Below, one piece after another: positions 1 to 12,600 of a stretch of 64,000 nt of DNA. The notes beneath the pieces were generated by a model. It was not told where the DNA came from. It searched no databases and worked only from the letters and a program-made list of their open reading frames with translations. Where the stretch lies: contig OY987265.1 of the NCBI GenBank assembly GCA_963920665.1, positions 35,655,001 through 35,719,000 on the forward strand, in the 5' to 3' direction. The first letter of the stretch is position 1. Every line of letters begins with the position of its first letter. The DNA is from Straminergon stramineum (lineage: Eukaryota; Streptophyta; Bryopsida; Hypnales; Calliergonaceae). The translations under genes and the position numbers were made by a program.

Positions 1-161
1 GAATTTGAAATTTCTCCCTTACATTCATATACTAGTTTAGTGAAAGATTCTACAGTTCCATATGCAAATGAAACAAATTTTAAAGTTTCATGCACTTAGC
101 AATAGAAATGGCACTTGTGTGTGTGTTTTTTAATGGATATAAGGTCTTGGGATTCTAGGGG
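1..161 (+). mobile_element. Right end of a TAA-type MITE (truncated by window)
   Basis: The sequence ends in TCTAGGGGTTAA at about 154-165, the right terminus of the CCCCTAAA/TTTAGGGG family. It carries the subterminal block (A-rich, then a GTTTAGTGAAAGATTC-like stretch) seen in the other copies. The same end lies at 57,838-57,998 in copy 2. The left end is outside the window. Confidence 0.5.
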
Positions 162-1699
162 TTAACCTTTCAAGGCCTAACAACTTCTTGAGAGTAGAGG
201 TTTTCAATGAATTTTCCTACTTTGATATTTTTTTGCATATGGGTGTGCTTGAATTTTATAGTTTTAACTAGACAAAAGTAAAAACTATTTTGTCTCACAT
301 GCATGGAATTAATTGTGGATAATATTGAGTATTGACCATTGAATTTTTTGATTATAACAATTTTACATGATCAACTCATAGATAAAAAATGCAACTTTTG
401 AAGAGGAAAAATTAGAAGAAGATGAATAATTTTTTTTAACCACCCACCGAAAATCGTATTGGAGTTTAAGGCAAATGCAATATGTATTAATTTATTAAAA
501 TGAAAAATAATCACCTCTCTTGAATTTGTACATATTTTCAAATAAAAGGATTAGAAAGCAAAAATTGACCAAATTGGATCCTACAACATTCTTGAATTTT
601 ATTATATAGGTCAATTTTTGAAATTTAACAATTGATATTATTAGCAAATTTTTTGGAACATCTTCAAAAAGTTTGGAATCATTCTAATTATTTTCTATTC
701 TTAATTACACCCAATTTGAACCTCGTATTTTCAAAATTGCTAAAAATAAATTTTTGAAAAATTCCCTCTAGACCCAATTTGTTTGTGAAGAACAAAGACT
801 AGAAATATCCAAGAAAATGTGTTTTTTTCCATCCACACTACCATATACTTTTCATTGTAAGAAAATCATATTATTTTGCCCCCTTTTTCTACATAGCTAC
901 ATTTCCTAAATAAAATTTAAAATACTTCTCACATTAAAATTTTGAAAATTAGAAAATGCAACATGTATGTCAACTTATTATACTAGAAGACTCTACATCA
1001 TAATATATGGAGATTTGTTTCTTCCTACTAAGAATTCACCACTGAAATTTGAAGAGGACACATTGTGCCCTTGTAGTCCTTGAGGGATTAAACGATATGG
1101 TCCCCATAACCAAGGTCATCATCAGAACTACTCTAATTATTGGACCAATAGGTGCATTCTTTGTTTCTACAATGAACAATGAAGTCATCCATCGACGACT
1201 CTATGTCGTTTGTGGCCTTATCATCCTTCAAGGGTTAAAGGAATGAACACCAACTAAAACATCTTGTCATTTTTTGGTACCTTTTTGTTGGCAATTGAGA
1301 GGATTTGAATTTGGAACTTGGTCAACAGAAGTGGGCAACAATGATGAAGGTTATATAGAATTAGCCAATTTTGAAGGCTAGACTTGAAAGAGGAGAAAGC
1401 TTAAGCAAAGGTCGGTAAACAAATTGCATGGAAGCATCTTAAGAGCCATCTATTGACAACCACAAATGGATAGAAAAAGAAGCATCGATATTCTCATAGG
1501 AAGACATATCTACAAGATGATTAAGTAGATTTGTGAAAGAGAACAATATACCAATTCATGGAGAAAAAACGAAAAAGAAAGTTAGTACCCCAACACTAGC
1601 AAAAACTCATTTGGAGGAGTACATTGTGATGCACGTAGAGGAGTTGGACAATGAACAATTGTGAAATGACTTGGGGTGCATACTGAAGTAGAGTGTGTG

Positions 1700-1703
<4 letters not shown>

Positions 1704-1747
<44 letters not shown>
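1704..1747. repeat. (TA)n microsatellite
   Basis: About 22 uninterrupted TA dinucleotides preceded by a short GT run. Copy 2 has no such array at the matching place (about 59,520-59,560), so the expansion arose after the two copies separated. Confidence 0.95.
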
Positions 1748-1750
<3 letters not shown>

Positions 1751-1930
1751 TAAAATCATTGTAGTAGTAGACTTGAACTTGGCCTAGTAGAATATATGAA
1801 ACTTTAAAGCAATTTGTATTTGCAAAGAGAAATTGTAAAATTAGTTTATACATTTGAAGAGATGTGGTCCCATTAGAAGATTGCGAGTTCCTGGTTGTGG
1901 GGAACTCGATGAATTGCTCCACCTCAGCGT

Positions 1931-3133
1931 TGTTGCATTGTATATGTGTTTATTATGTGAAAATACATAATTGTTTGTTATATTGGAGGATTTTTTTCTA
2001 GAGTCTCAAAAAACAAATGGGATCATACTCTACTTGAACTCCTTTTTTTTACCTTTATTTGACAAACATTTGAATTTAGTTCTTTGATTTCTATACTTGA
2101 AGATGTTTCAATATTTTAGTTTGCCTGTTTGAAGTTGTAGAAACAAAAGGTAAAGCTTGTTTTACTTTTCTATGGTTATTTTTAATGGATTAGAAGTCCA
2201 TGTAAATGATGTGGATAGACTTGTAAAGAATAGGAGGTGGCTCATGGGTGTATTATGGCTCATGTGGCGTTTCAATGGCCAAAATCCACTAGCTTAGGTG
2301 GTTGGCATGGGATTGAGGTGGAGGGTCATCTTATATCCCCTCCTTGTTTGCTAAGGAGAGCCATCACCTTAGAAAGGTATTGCACTTTGGATATGGGAAT
2401 TTTTGTAATGAAATTTTTAGAGTTTGTGTATCTTGTTTTTTTGTTTTTGAAAAGCTATTATTTAGTAAGTTTGGAATTGTATGCAAAAGTTATGATCTTT
2501 GGAATGGAGAGGTGGAAAGTTACTTTTGATTTTCAAGAGAATGAACTTTGGAGAATTATGAAAGTGGGAAAGTACTTTAATTTTGAGTGAAACTTAGAGA
2601 AGTTGTAGATATTCATATTAAATTTTCAAAATGATATTATTTTCTTGGTTTGAACCTAGTATGAGAAAATTGTGAGCTTGGGAGTGAAGTATAAGTGAAC
2701 TGCCTTTGAGTTGAGAAGGGTAAATTTTGACCATCCATAAAAGTTGGACAATACCTTAGTTTTTAGTGAATTTTGGAGAAGTTGTAGAACTTTTTGTTAA
2801 CTTTTCGAGGGCATATCATACTGTTAGTTTGGAGTTGTAGAACGGTCTTGACACTCATTCTTCTATCAAACACTTCTCCAAGGGGAGTTTATGGAGGATA
2901 TGACCTTTTTCCACTATTTTTTATAAACATGTGATGTATATTGAGACTCCATGACATCTTGTGAGGGATATGTGAAGTTGTAATATTTTATTGGTTCATA
3001 TGGCATCATCCGGGGGTTTATTATTATGTTTGTAAATTTATATGACCGTGGGGTCTTTCATTTTCTGAGCCACATCTAGTTACAGCTAGAAGCCTTGCAT
3101 TTTTCCAAGGCAAGGCCTCTCTAGACAACAACA
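1931..3133. mobile_element. 1.2-kb insertion with TGTTG/CAACA ends, solo-LTR-like
   Basis: Copy 2 reads straight through this point (near 59,739), so these 1,203 bases are an insertion in copy 1. The insert starts TGTTG and ends CAACA, a 5-bp inverted terminal pair typical of LTRs. I could not find a clean 5-bp target duplication, so the solo-LTR call is tentative. A 117-codon frame (2,237-2,590) lies inside but resembles no family I know and is probably chance. Confidence 0.45.
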
Positions 3134-4111
3134 TGGTGATGTGGTCAGGAGACGACCTCATTAGATTTTCTTTTTCAATTTTTTTTTCAATTTTTTTTTC
3201 CAAATCGAGGGCCAAGAAAAAAATTTATGATGGCTCATAGTAGTCAGCCATTCCCTCACTACTACGGGAACAACATGGGGAATAGGCCTGAATCGCCCCC
3301 CTTTCTTCTCCAAATCTCATGTAATGAAATTTCAAGCCTATATTAAAATGCATTAGCAAAATTGTGAAGTTGTAATTTTCAAATAAATACGTTGTATTTT
3401 CAACCATCAATGGAAAAAAATTGGCATAAAATTGTATCCATTGTACAAATAGAAATTCATGTTTCATTCTATGATTTTGTACCATACAAAAAAATGGAGA
3501 AATCCCCCCTCCCCTTCCTATTGGTGAAAAGCTACATTTTTCTTCTATAGTTTGTAAGTGCAATTTTATGTGGCCAAGTGCAAAACTGATGTTTAGTGTG
3601 AAAATTTTTAGAAGTATCAATGATGTCAAAAAAATTTCACACCAATCATGATTGATTTTTTTAAGTTAAGGGTGGGAATAAAATTATATAAATTATAATA
3701 TATATTAGAATAATCTGTAATTGTTAGTTTTTCACCACATATCAAAGTTAGAATGAAAACTTCATTTTTTTAATTTAAATTTCAAATCCATTTTAAAAGA
3801 AGAAAATATGAATGAAAAACTAAACATGTTTACATAGTGTTATTTGAATTTTAACACATAGGGCTTGCAATTGCAATAATTTTTTCAAAATTTCAAGATG
3901 AAATAGGAAGAGATTTTGTCAAGTTTCATTTTCTTATTTAAATCAAATACCAAAAATGGTTATTGTATTGAATGTTATAGTCAAGGTTGACCAAGGTGCA
4001 TTCACTTTTGGGATTCGTGGACTTTTAAGGGTTAAAGTAGTGATGAGTACTATAATTTTAGATCTAGAGATAAAATAGAATGAGGATCAATATTGAAAAT
4101 TCTCTAAAATT

Positions 4112-4851
4112 GGGTGATTGCAAAAAACACTTGTTTTATTTCTTGTCTTCTTGCCCTTGGACAAGTGGTTTTGTGCTCATAACTTTGGCATCCTTACTCC
4201 GTTTTGCGGAAAATTTGGAAAGAAGGTAGATGCAGAAGTTTCACACATTCCATAATTTTTTTCAAATTTTTCAAATTTATTTTACTATTTTTAAATTACC
4301 CCCGATCAGATGTCAATTTGGGCCATTTTAAAGGGTCTTAGTACTATTGGCGACCCAAAAATGTAAATTGGAAGCCACAAATTGAATGTGTTGGAGGTGT
4401 ACTACCTTTTCAAAGACTGACAAAGAAATTTTGTGAAAATAGAAACATGTCGATTGAGCACATGGGGTCAAAGTAACTTGCCTTTGCGCAAAGGCTACAA
4501 ATAGGGAAAAATTTTCCTACCTGAAATTTTTTGGTGCAATGGAAATGCAATCTTCTCTAGCAAAATGGTTTTTTTTAATGGAAATTTCTTGAATTTTTTT
4601 TAATTACTAAAAATAAAAAGTCAACAGATCTTATTTTTGCTATTTTTTGTTGCCAATGGCTTTTGTAGTACTCTATAGTATTGCATAGTACTAAATCAAC
4701 AGTTTAGATTCACAAGCACCAAAATCAATGGTCCAAATTCTCAGGTGCACTATTGACAGGCGAATTTGACAGGTCTTCGTAGGACTACCAGTACTACAGC
4801 CAAAAACTACGATTTTGATAAAAAATTATGGAGTGTTTCTTGCAATCATCC
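4112..4851. mobile_element. Foldback MITE, family F copy 1
   Basis: A 740-bp element with inverted ends GGGTGATTGCAAAAAACACT on the left and AGTGTTTCTTGCAATCATCC on the right. A close relative with the same ends and interior lies at 30,160-30,909. There is no coding capacity. It sits in a stretch of copy 1 (about 3,992-5,205) that copy 2 lacks. Its flanking duplication is not clear, unlike three of its relatives. Confidence 0.75.
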
Positions 4852-4991
4852 AACTATACATTATATATGGATTCAAAACTTATTTCCTTCAACTACAGAC
4901 TTATGGTTTGAAAATAAATAATTCAATTTATTATTATTATAAAAAAGTATAAATAGAGAGCATACATTATATATATATATAAATTTTTTTG

Positions 4992-5017
4992 ATTATTATT
5001 ATTATTATTATTATTAT
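4992..5017. repeat. (ATT)n microsatellite
   Basis: An uninterrupted ATT run of about eight to nine units, at the start of the local tandem duplication. Confidence 0.9.
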
Positions 5018-5322
5018 TTTATTTTGTTTTGTTTTCAATTTTCAATTTTTTTTTTTATATAAACACAAACTTAAACAGATAAAAGTACCCCTTATGTGAC
5101 CTTTAATCCCAAAATGCAAGCCTAAGAGAAAAAAATCCACTTCAACAGGAGAACCTTTTCCTTGGAAATGTAAGTTATCGCAACTAAGTCTATACAACAA
5201 TTGACCAACATTGACTCCATATCAATTCACCAATCAGTGTTTTATTGATAAACCAAAGGCCACCAGAAATCCAATGAATGCACTATATCAATCCTCACCT
5301 ATAACTCAGCCAGCCCAATATA

Positions 5323-5798
5323 AGGTAAAACAGCCCATTGTGGTCACCTAGGAAGTCGCCCCATTGTGGTTTTTTCCAGACCCCATCATGGGTTTTAATA
5401 GTAAATGAGATTTGGACTACAATCAATGTCTTACCTGACAGTAATGGAGTGATTAGTGACTGCATTAGGAACTTCTAACTTTTTAGTGTAATTTCATTGT
5501 AGGAAGTGACTTTTTTAGGCCTTTCACATTAGAAATTATTGTGACTGCTGTAGATGCGTAAGATGAGCATGATGGACACAGATTTTGTTGGTTCTGGGGT
5601 AGTCTACAGACTCTTATGGGCCATGATGGGCTGAACACTTCAAAAATTCTTAACAAATTCATACTTTTTCAAAAAAATATAATTTCAAATGCTCTCACTG
5701 TTTCTCACATTTGTCTCTATGTGAAAAAAAAATGAAAAAATTTCAGCCATGGCATGAGTACAAACTCCTAATTCTGACCGCAATGGGCTGTTTTACCT
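5323..5798. mobile_element. TA-flanked MITE 1 (Tc1/mariner-like)
   Basis: A 476-bp element with inverted ends AGGTAAAACAGCCCATTG and CAATGGGCTGTTTTACCT, flanked on both sides by TA. Removing the element plus one TA restores CCCAATATAAAGGTTG, exactly the sequence in the uninterrupted copy near 60,710. It is non-coding. The TA duplication is typical of Tc1/mariner (Stowaway-class) MITEs. Confidence 0.88.
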
Positions 5799-6167
5799 TA
5801 AAAGGTTGTTAAACCTCCCACTTGTAGCTATCAATCAATATGGACTAAGGAGCAAGCTCACACACAATCAATCAGATAGTCTTACTAACATTCTCCAAGA
5901 ACCACTCTTGAAAAATGCAAACTCTTCGGCTAGCAGCACTAGTACTAAAGAATCTGAGATGGTAGCTGTAGTAGCGAAATATGGGGCCTTGTAACAGCAT
6001 GGTCCATACACCTTAGTCCCAGGTCATGGCATTGGAAAAACCAAAGACTATGTCTCTCTAATTCGATTCATTATTATTTTGAAGAAGAATAAAATAGAGA
6101 GTACAAGTTACAAGTTTCACACATACATGCATACATATAAGTACAAGTACCCCCTTGTGAATTTTAA

Positions 6168-6738
6168 CCCCTACAGGACCGAGGCACATTTCGGGCAGAA
6201 TTTGTCAAAAAACTGTCACATTTTAGGGCAGTAAGAAAAAAATGGAAAAAAAAAGTTTTTTTTTCAAAATTAAATTGTACAAATTTGTACTAGACTTCTT
6301 TGGGAATGTGTGGAAATTTTTTAAGAAAATTTGATCACACGGATTGAAAGATTATAATGTTTGAAGTTAGGTGGAAAAGTTTTTTTCCAACCTTGCCCAA
6401 TAGGGCTTACAAACTTCAACTCCTTCTAAAATGAGATTCTTACACTAAACATGGTTATTTTTTTAACATTTGCATCTTGTATCATGTAAGCTACACACGA
6501 GCCAAATTTCAAAATCATAGGAAGAGTTTTGCACATGTTGCCCAAGTTGCCTGCAAAAGTGTAAGGCAACATAACTTTTGATCTGGCCCCCGATTGAAAA
6601 AAAAATTAGATTTTAAGGAAGGGGATACATGATTACACATTGTGCCCAAATTTTATGAACATCCAACCAAAAATGACTTCATAAGAACCTACCCAAGATT
6701 TCTTGCGTATGTTGAATGGGCACTTGGTCCTTTAGGGG
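6168..6738. mobile_element. TAA-type MITE (CCCCTAAA family), inverted copy
   Basis: A 571-bp element with left end CCCCTACAGGACC and right end GGTCCTTTAGGGG, flanked by TTAA/TTAA (TAA minimum). Excision gives a TTTTAACCCCAAAATGC-like sequence, matching TTTAATCCCAAAATGC at about 5,101 in the neighbouring tandem unit. The family's subterminal block is present in reverse at about 6,270-6,365, so this copy is inverted relative to the one at 11,126. Confidence 0.85.
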
Positions 6739-7330
6739 TTAACCCCAAAATGCAATTCCAAGAAGAAAAAAAATCACCCCAACAAGTGAACTGTTTCAAT
6801 CCCTGGAAATGAAAGTTATTGCAACTGAGGCTATATAACAACTGACCAACATTGACTTCAAATCAATTCTCCAATCACGAGTGATTTATTGATAAACTAA
6901 AGGCTACCAAAAATCCAACAAAAGCATTATATCAATCCTCACCTATACCTCAGCCAGACCTGTATAAATGCTGTTAAACCTCCCACCTGTAGCTGTCCAT
7001 CAACTGAGACTACCAAGCAAGCTCACCCAAAATCAATCAGATAGTCTTTCTAAGTTAGAATTCTCCAAGAACTACCCTTGGAAATGCAAATTCTTCCACT
7101 ACCAGTACTGGTACTAAAGAATTCGAGAAGCTAGCTGCAATAGTGAAATATGGCGCCTTGGAACATCCTGGTCCATGCACCTCAGTCCCACGTCATGACA
7201 TTGGAAAAAACAAAGATTGACATCTCTATCCTTAATCCCTTAACCTTCACCAAGCCAAATTATTGTTTAGAATGAATTCCAAGCCAACACTGTTCCTCAG
7301 GAATCTGGATTTAGACTCAAAAACCGAATA

Positions 7331-8330
7331 AGGTAAAGGCACCCATAATCGATCAAATAAGGAATTTCAGACATAATCTGAAGTATAGTAGTTTGCTCTT
7401 TAAGTGATCACTTTCTTCAAATTGACCCTAGATTTAAGTCAAAAGTGGACATTTAGTGGTCCGAAAATCGATAGATCATACACAATGAATGAAATAAGGA
7501 TAAAGAGGGAGCACATTAAAATCTATTTGTGTAGCTTTAAGGTTGAAATGTAGATGGTTCAAGCATGTGGTTCAATCCAATTTTAAATGCACTCACAAGT
7601 GGGCATTCATGAAATTACATTGAAAGTTGGCTCGCCAACTACTTTTTTATGAATGAAAAATTTGTGAATTTAATTTAGCACAAGTATGGTCGCATTTAGG
7701 ACCATGGTTTGTTATTTATTGCAAGTTTGCATGTTTATTTTTTGTTTTTCCATCTCTCATTATAGGCTACGTTTGTATTTTTTTTACCAACCCTACTATC
7801 TTAAATAGGTATCTAGGACAGAAATATTTGAAAATTGATAAGTCATTAATCAATTCTTGAAAAAATACAAAACCACTTTTGTTGTAAACTGTATGTATTT
7901 TTCTTTCTCTGAAAAATAAACCAAAAATATTCTCATCCATGGAAGCCTATGGAAAAAGAGGACCAACCCTTAAATGGTCGCTTTCAGAGCCGACTATCCT
8001 AGTGCAACAACATGAATATGGAGATTGCAAAAACTTTGGTAATTTTATTGCTTGAATTGAAATTATTATGAATTTTGAAAGTCAAAAGTTGGGCTAGATG
8101 TATGTCCAATGTCTAGAGTCATCCAAAATTGCTCACTTAGATTCATTGAATATGAAGGACATGTGTCATGGTACTTTGGTACTTAGAAATGCCATCATTT
8201 GCCATGGCACACAAGATGAGGGACATGTGTCATTTTTTGAAAAACAAAAAAGAGTCCCCACCTCTCTTGAAATTTGAGACACCCTATCAATTGCCAATGA
8301 GGTGCCAGTTAGTAATGGGAGGCTTCATCT
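7331..8330. mobile_element. TA-flanked MITE 2
   Basis: A 1,000-bp insertion in copy 1 between TA (7,329-7,330) and TA (8,331-8,332). Removing it restores GAATACTGGATACTGATTC, matching GAATACTGAATACGGATTC near 61,075 in copy 2. The left end AGGTAAAGGCACCCATAATC pairs imperfectly with the right end (reverse complement AGATGAAGCCTCCCATTACT). No recognisable coding region. Confidence 0.75.
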
Positions 8331-8380
8331 TACTGGATACTGATTCTTGTAAGCTGTATTTAGAGCTATGTTTCTACATA

Positions 8381-8707
8381 AGGTAGGAGGTTTTGAAATT
8401 GCACAAGCTCTAGAATCGCCCACCTTTGTAAATGTACACTATTTGAACATGCTGCTTTTTCATTGTACCAATGATGTACAAATAGTGTACACTTCCAGAG
8501 GTGGGCGATTCTAGAGCCCTTTGCCATTTCAACTTCAAAAATTCAGAACTAATTCTACAAAACTCCAAAAAAATATGAAATGACTTGGGTTAGATGCCAT
8601 TTCCATTTGTCTGTCAAGGAAAATTTACTGAAAAATATTTCAAGAAGTTTTACCTCCACAAATTCCAGTTTCAGCTCTTAGATGAGCAATTCATGGACCT
8701 CCTACCT
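8381..8707. mobile_element. TA-flanked MITE 3 with internal hairpin
   Basis: A 327-bp element, AGGTAGGAGGT...ACCTCCTACCT, flanked by TA on each side. The matching site in copy 2 (about 61,125) is empty, though that flank has drifted. A second inverted repeat lies inside: CTCTAGAATCGCCCACCT near 8,410-8,428 pairs with its complement near 8,498-8,516, and GTACACTATTTG pairs with CAAATAGTGTAC across a short loop. The whole element can fold into a compact hairpin. Confidence 0.8.
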
Positions 8708-9524
8708 TATATAAGTTGCCCCTGAAATCAAACAACTTAAACAATGACCTCGCATGACATGCTTGAAACTTTGAGTCCATGAATTTCTACACATTTGTTC
8801 GTAACATATAAATATTGAACTCTATCAAGGCATCTAATACTGAATTACACAGTATTATGTATGTTTGCATTTTGCAAAGAATCAGGCAAGACTGGAAACA
8901 AAGGAACAAGCAAAGACTCTTCACCAGTGCATCAATTGTCTAATTAACTTATTAACTTTTCAACGTACAATATCAACTTCACATTCATTGTAATCTTAGC
9001 TTTTGTCAATGCAAGGCTCTAATCCATTATTGAAAATCTAAAACCAACAAACCTACATTGGTACAAAGACCAACATACATCGATGTAGAGTGTGATTAAT
9101 TGTTGCTTGTATTTCCACTCACTTTGTCGATCACATGGACATAGGTAGCAAGTGTTGAAACAAACACACTCATGAATGCTAGTGACTACATTGATGTACT
9201 AGAAAAAATATAGACTCTCTAGAGAGTTGCTTATAAGTGTCAAAAGGGAACCAGGATTGTATTTATTTCACTGGCAAAGGAATATTTTCCCTATTGTTGA
9301 TGATCATTGGTACACCCAAGTGTCATTGGTATATTGGTACACCAAGTGTTAGAACATTGGTAAACAAGTACTAGTATTCAAATAAAGGAGGATTTTGCAA
9401 TTATTGTTTATTAGTCAAAAGATAATAGGAAACTAAGATATATTCCTTATCAATCCTGATATTCTTACAAGGTGAATCTAATTTTTTTGTCAAAGATCCC
9501 CTTTCTTGAGTCGGTTAGTACAAG

Positions 9525-9660
9525 TGGTTGAAGGAGCAACTGCGGGTGAAGAGGCAAGTGTAGGAGGATGACTGCATATGAAAGGGTGACCTCAGGTGGT
9601 TGAAGGAGTGACCATGGGTGGCTAAAGGGGCGACTATGGGTCAGTGAAAGGATAACTGTG
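9525..9660 (-). repeat. Minisatellite-like tract
   Basis: Degenerate short units built around GGAGCAACTGCGGGTG / AGGAGTGACCATGGGTGG, about 22-30 bp each. Read on the minus strand, it resembles the CATCCGTGGTCATCCCTTG tract at 19,480-20,040. It begins exactly where the copy 1/copy 2 similarity stops. Confidence 0.6.
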
Positions 9661-9699
9661 GAAAGAAAAAAATCCAATCTTCTTCAGAAAGGCAATAAT

Positions 9700-12600
9700 T
9701 GTAAAAATTAGGTAAAAAATTGATTTATTTAGGATGAGTTTTTGCAAATTGAAATGAATATAAAGAAAGTATTTAATTAAATCTTTGTACTTTATTTTTT
9801 ATTTTAGAATATCCAAGTGATAAATAATATACATAATTACAAAGAATCTTTGCAAATTACAAAATATAGAAGGTGAAGTCCTTATCTAAGTCTTCACTTT
9901 TTATTTTTCATTTTAAAAAGAAACATGAAAAATAAATAAAATTATGAGGAGTTTTGGAAAATTGCAAAAATGAAAAAATAAAATTTTTTACTTAATTCTC
10001 CACCATTTATTTCCAATTTTTAAATCAATGTATATAATATTACTTGGATGGAATGAGCCATTAAATTGCAAAAAATAAATGAGGAAGTTTTAACTTAAAT
10101 CTCCTCTTGTTAGTTTTTATTTATAAAATCAAATTGACAAATAATTCATGATTAGAAGGAGTTTAGGAAAATTGCAAGAAATAGATGGAAAGTTCTTATT
10201 TGAATATCCACCCTTTATTTTGTTTTTTTAGATTCAATACAATGACAAATAATACCTCAGAAGGATGATTCTTTGTGAATTGCAAAACATAATTCGATAT
10301 GTTCTTACTTCAATCTCTTCCATGTACATTTAAAAAATAATCAAAGGGACAAAATAATACATGAGTAGTGTTTTTAATTGAAAATTGCAAAAAATAAATA
10401 GTGAAATTCTCAAACTTTTACTGAAATCTTTGTCTATTATTCCTTATTTTTAAACTCAATATGACAAATTATTCAAAATTAAAGGATTCTTTCAAAATTG
10501 CAAAAAATACATGGACAAATTCTTAATCAATTGGCCACCATTTATTTTTATTTTTAAATCAACGTAAACAATAATATATGAATAGGATGACTCTTTCAAG
10601 ATTCCAAAAAATTTATCTATAAATTCAAAGTGACAAATAATTCATTGTTAGGAAGAATTTTGGAGAATTGTCAAATATAAATCAAAAGTTTTTTCTTAAA
10701 TCTCCACTCTTTATTTTTATTATTAGATCAATGTGACAAATAATACATGAGTAGGATGATTCTTTGAGGATTACAAAAAATAATGAGTACATTCCTACTT
10801 CAATCTCAACCCTTCATTTTGTATTTTCAAAATCAACATGAAAAGTAATTAAAAATTGCAAAAGGAAAAAGAAAAGTTACTACCTATACTTAAATCATCA
10901 TCATTTATTTTGAATTTAAAAGTGAAAAATTATTCATAATTAGAAGGAGTCTAGGAAAATTTGAAGAAGTAAATAGAAAGTTTCTTATTTAAATATTTAT
11001 CCTTTATTTTGTTATTTTTCATTCAGCACAACAAATAATATGCGAGAAAGATGATTCTTTGTCAATTTTCAAAATAGAATTAGGCATGTTCTTATTTCAA
11101 TTTCCACCCTATATATTTTTCTTAACCCCTAAAGTCCCAATGTCCCTACAAGGGTCAAAATGGATATCGAGTAGGTTCCTATGAGCTCAATTTTTCCTGA
11201 ATGTTTTTGAAACTTTCTCATAAGATACAAAAACTTATTAGCTTTTTGGGAATATAATTTTTATTCCAATCAATCCTCGGGTGCAAAAGTTATGCCACAA
11301 TAACCTCATAATGGGGGAGAGCAAGCAACAAAATTTTTTAAAAAAAAATTAAAATATTTTTTAAAATTATTTTACTCTCATATATTATATTTTTGTCTTT
11401 GGAAAGCTTTGATTCATTTCATTTGGATTAATGATGTAAAAGATATAGAGTTTCTTGTTTTGCGGGCAATTGGAGTATCTTCAAAAAAAAACTTTTTGTT
11501 TCACTTTGAATGCTAATATCTTTCAATCCATACGGTCAAACATCATGAAATTCTCACTACATGATCCAAGAAAAGTTTGGTACAAGATCCTACGGTTAGA
11601 TTCTACAAAATTTATGGTTTTTTTTATTCCTTAGATGAATGCAATAGAAATAGTAGTTTTGAGTGATTCTTGAGAGAAAAAAGGCCTTGGGACTTTAGGG
11701 GATAAAATGAAAGTGACAAAAAACACATGTTTGAGTAGAATTATTCATTGAGAATTGTGAAAAATGAATAGGAAAATTCTTGCTAAAACTTCCACCTTTT
11801 ATTTCTCCTTTAAAAAAAGGAACATGATAATTTATTCAAAATTGAAAGGATTATTTAAAAATTGCAAAAAATACATGGACAAGTTCTTAATTAATTGGAC
11901 ACCATTTGTTCTTATTTTGAAATCGATGTGAATAATAATATATGAATAGAATGATTCTTTGAAGATTCCAAAAATAAATGGAGGAGATCTTACCTAAGAC
12001 TTCCACCCATTATTTTTTATCATAAAATCAAAGTGACAAATAATTCATTATTAGGAAGAGTTTTGGTGAATTGTCAAAAAATAAATCAAAAGGTCTTACT
12101 TAACCTCCACCCTTTATTTTTCATTTTTATTATCAACATGACATATGATTTATGATTATTAGGGCTCTTAGAGAATAGTTCAAAATTAGAAAGAATTTTT
12201 TCATTCAAATCACCACTCTCTATTTTTTACATTTAAATCAATGTGACAATTTATTCATGATTAGGAAGACTCTTTGAGAATTGCAAATAGTAAAAGAAGG
12301 TCTTGCTTAATTCTCCACCATTTAATTTTTATCTTTAGATCAACTTGACAAATGACAAATGATTCATGAGTAGGATGATTCTTTGAGAAATGCAAAACTT
12401 AAATGGGTAAGCTCTTATTGAAATCTACACCCTAAATTTTAAAACTTTAAAATCAACACGACAATTAAATAATTTGTAATGAAAAAAACGATTTGAGAAT
12501 TGCCAAAAAAAGTAGGAAATTCTGTCTCCACTTTTTGATTATTATTTATACAATCAAAATGACAAACACTTTTTGATTACATTAAGGGCTCTAGAAGAAT

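Larger units (their letters stand above)
4920..7222. repeat. Local tandem duplication (about 0.6 kb unit, two copies)
   Basis: Unit 1 (about 4,920-6,062) and unit 2 (about 6,063-7,222) both run from an ATT-rich stretch through a CCCAAAATGCAA motif to a TGACATCTCT-like end. Unit 1 contains the TA-flanked MITE at 5,323-5,798; unit 2 contains the TAA-flanked MITE at 6,168-6,738. Subtracting these leaves about 660 and 585 bp. The block at 60,605-60,975 in copy 2 is a single unit. Confidence 0.75.
1..9524. repeat. Long direct repeat block, copy 1 (interrupted)
   Basis: Base-by-base reading shows the same sequence, in the same order and orientation, at 57,838-62,849. The left end is cut by the window, so the true start is unknown. 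The right breakpoint is near 9,524/62,849, after which the two copies diverge abruptly. Copy 1 is about 4.5 kb longer because of insertions listed separately (1,931-3,133; 4,112-4,851; 5,323-5,798; 6,168-6,738; 7,331-8,330; 8,381-8,707) and a local tandem duplication. No gene is recognised in it. It is probably an old repeat or segmental duplicate rather than an LTR, because no TG...CA ends coincide with the breakpoints. Confidence 0.8.

Noticed and set aside
1596..1922. 108-codon minus-strand frame with an Ile-Tyr run
   Set aside because: It translates the (TA)n tract; low complexity, no conserved motif, and copy 2 lacks it.
2237..2590. 117-codon frame inside the 1.2-kb insertion
   Set aside because: No recognisable domain; hydrophobic and AT-driven composition. 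Length is within chance expectation for this region.
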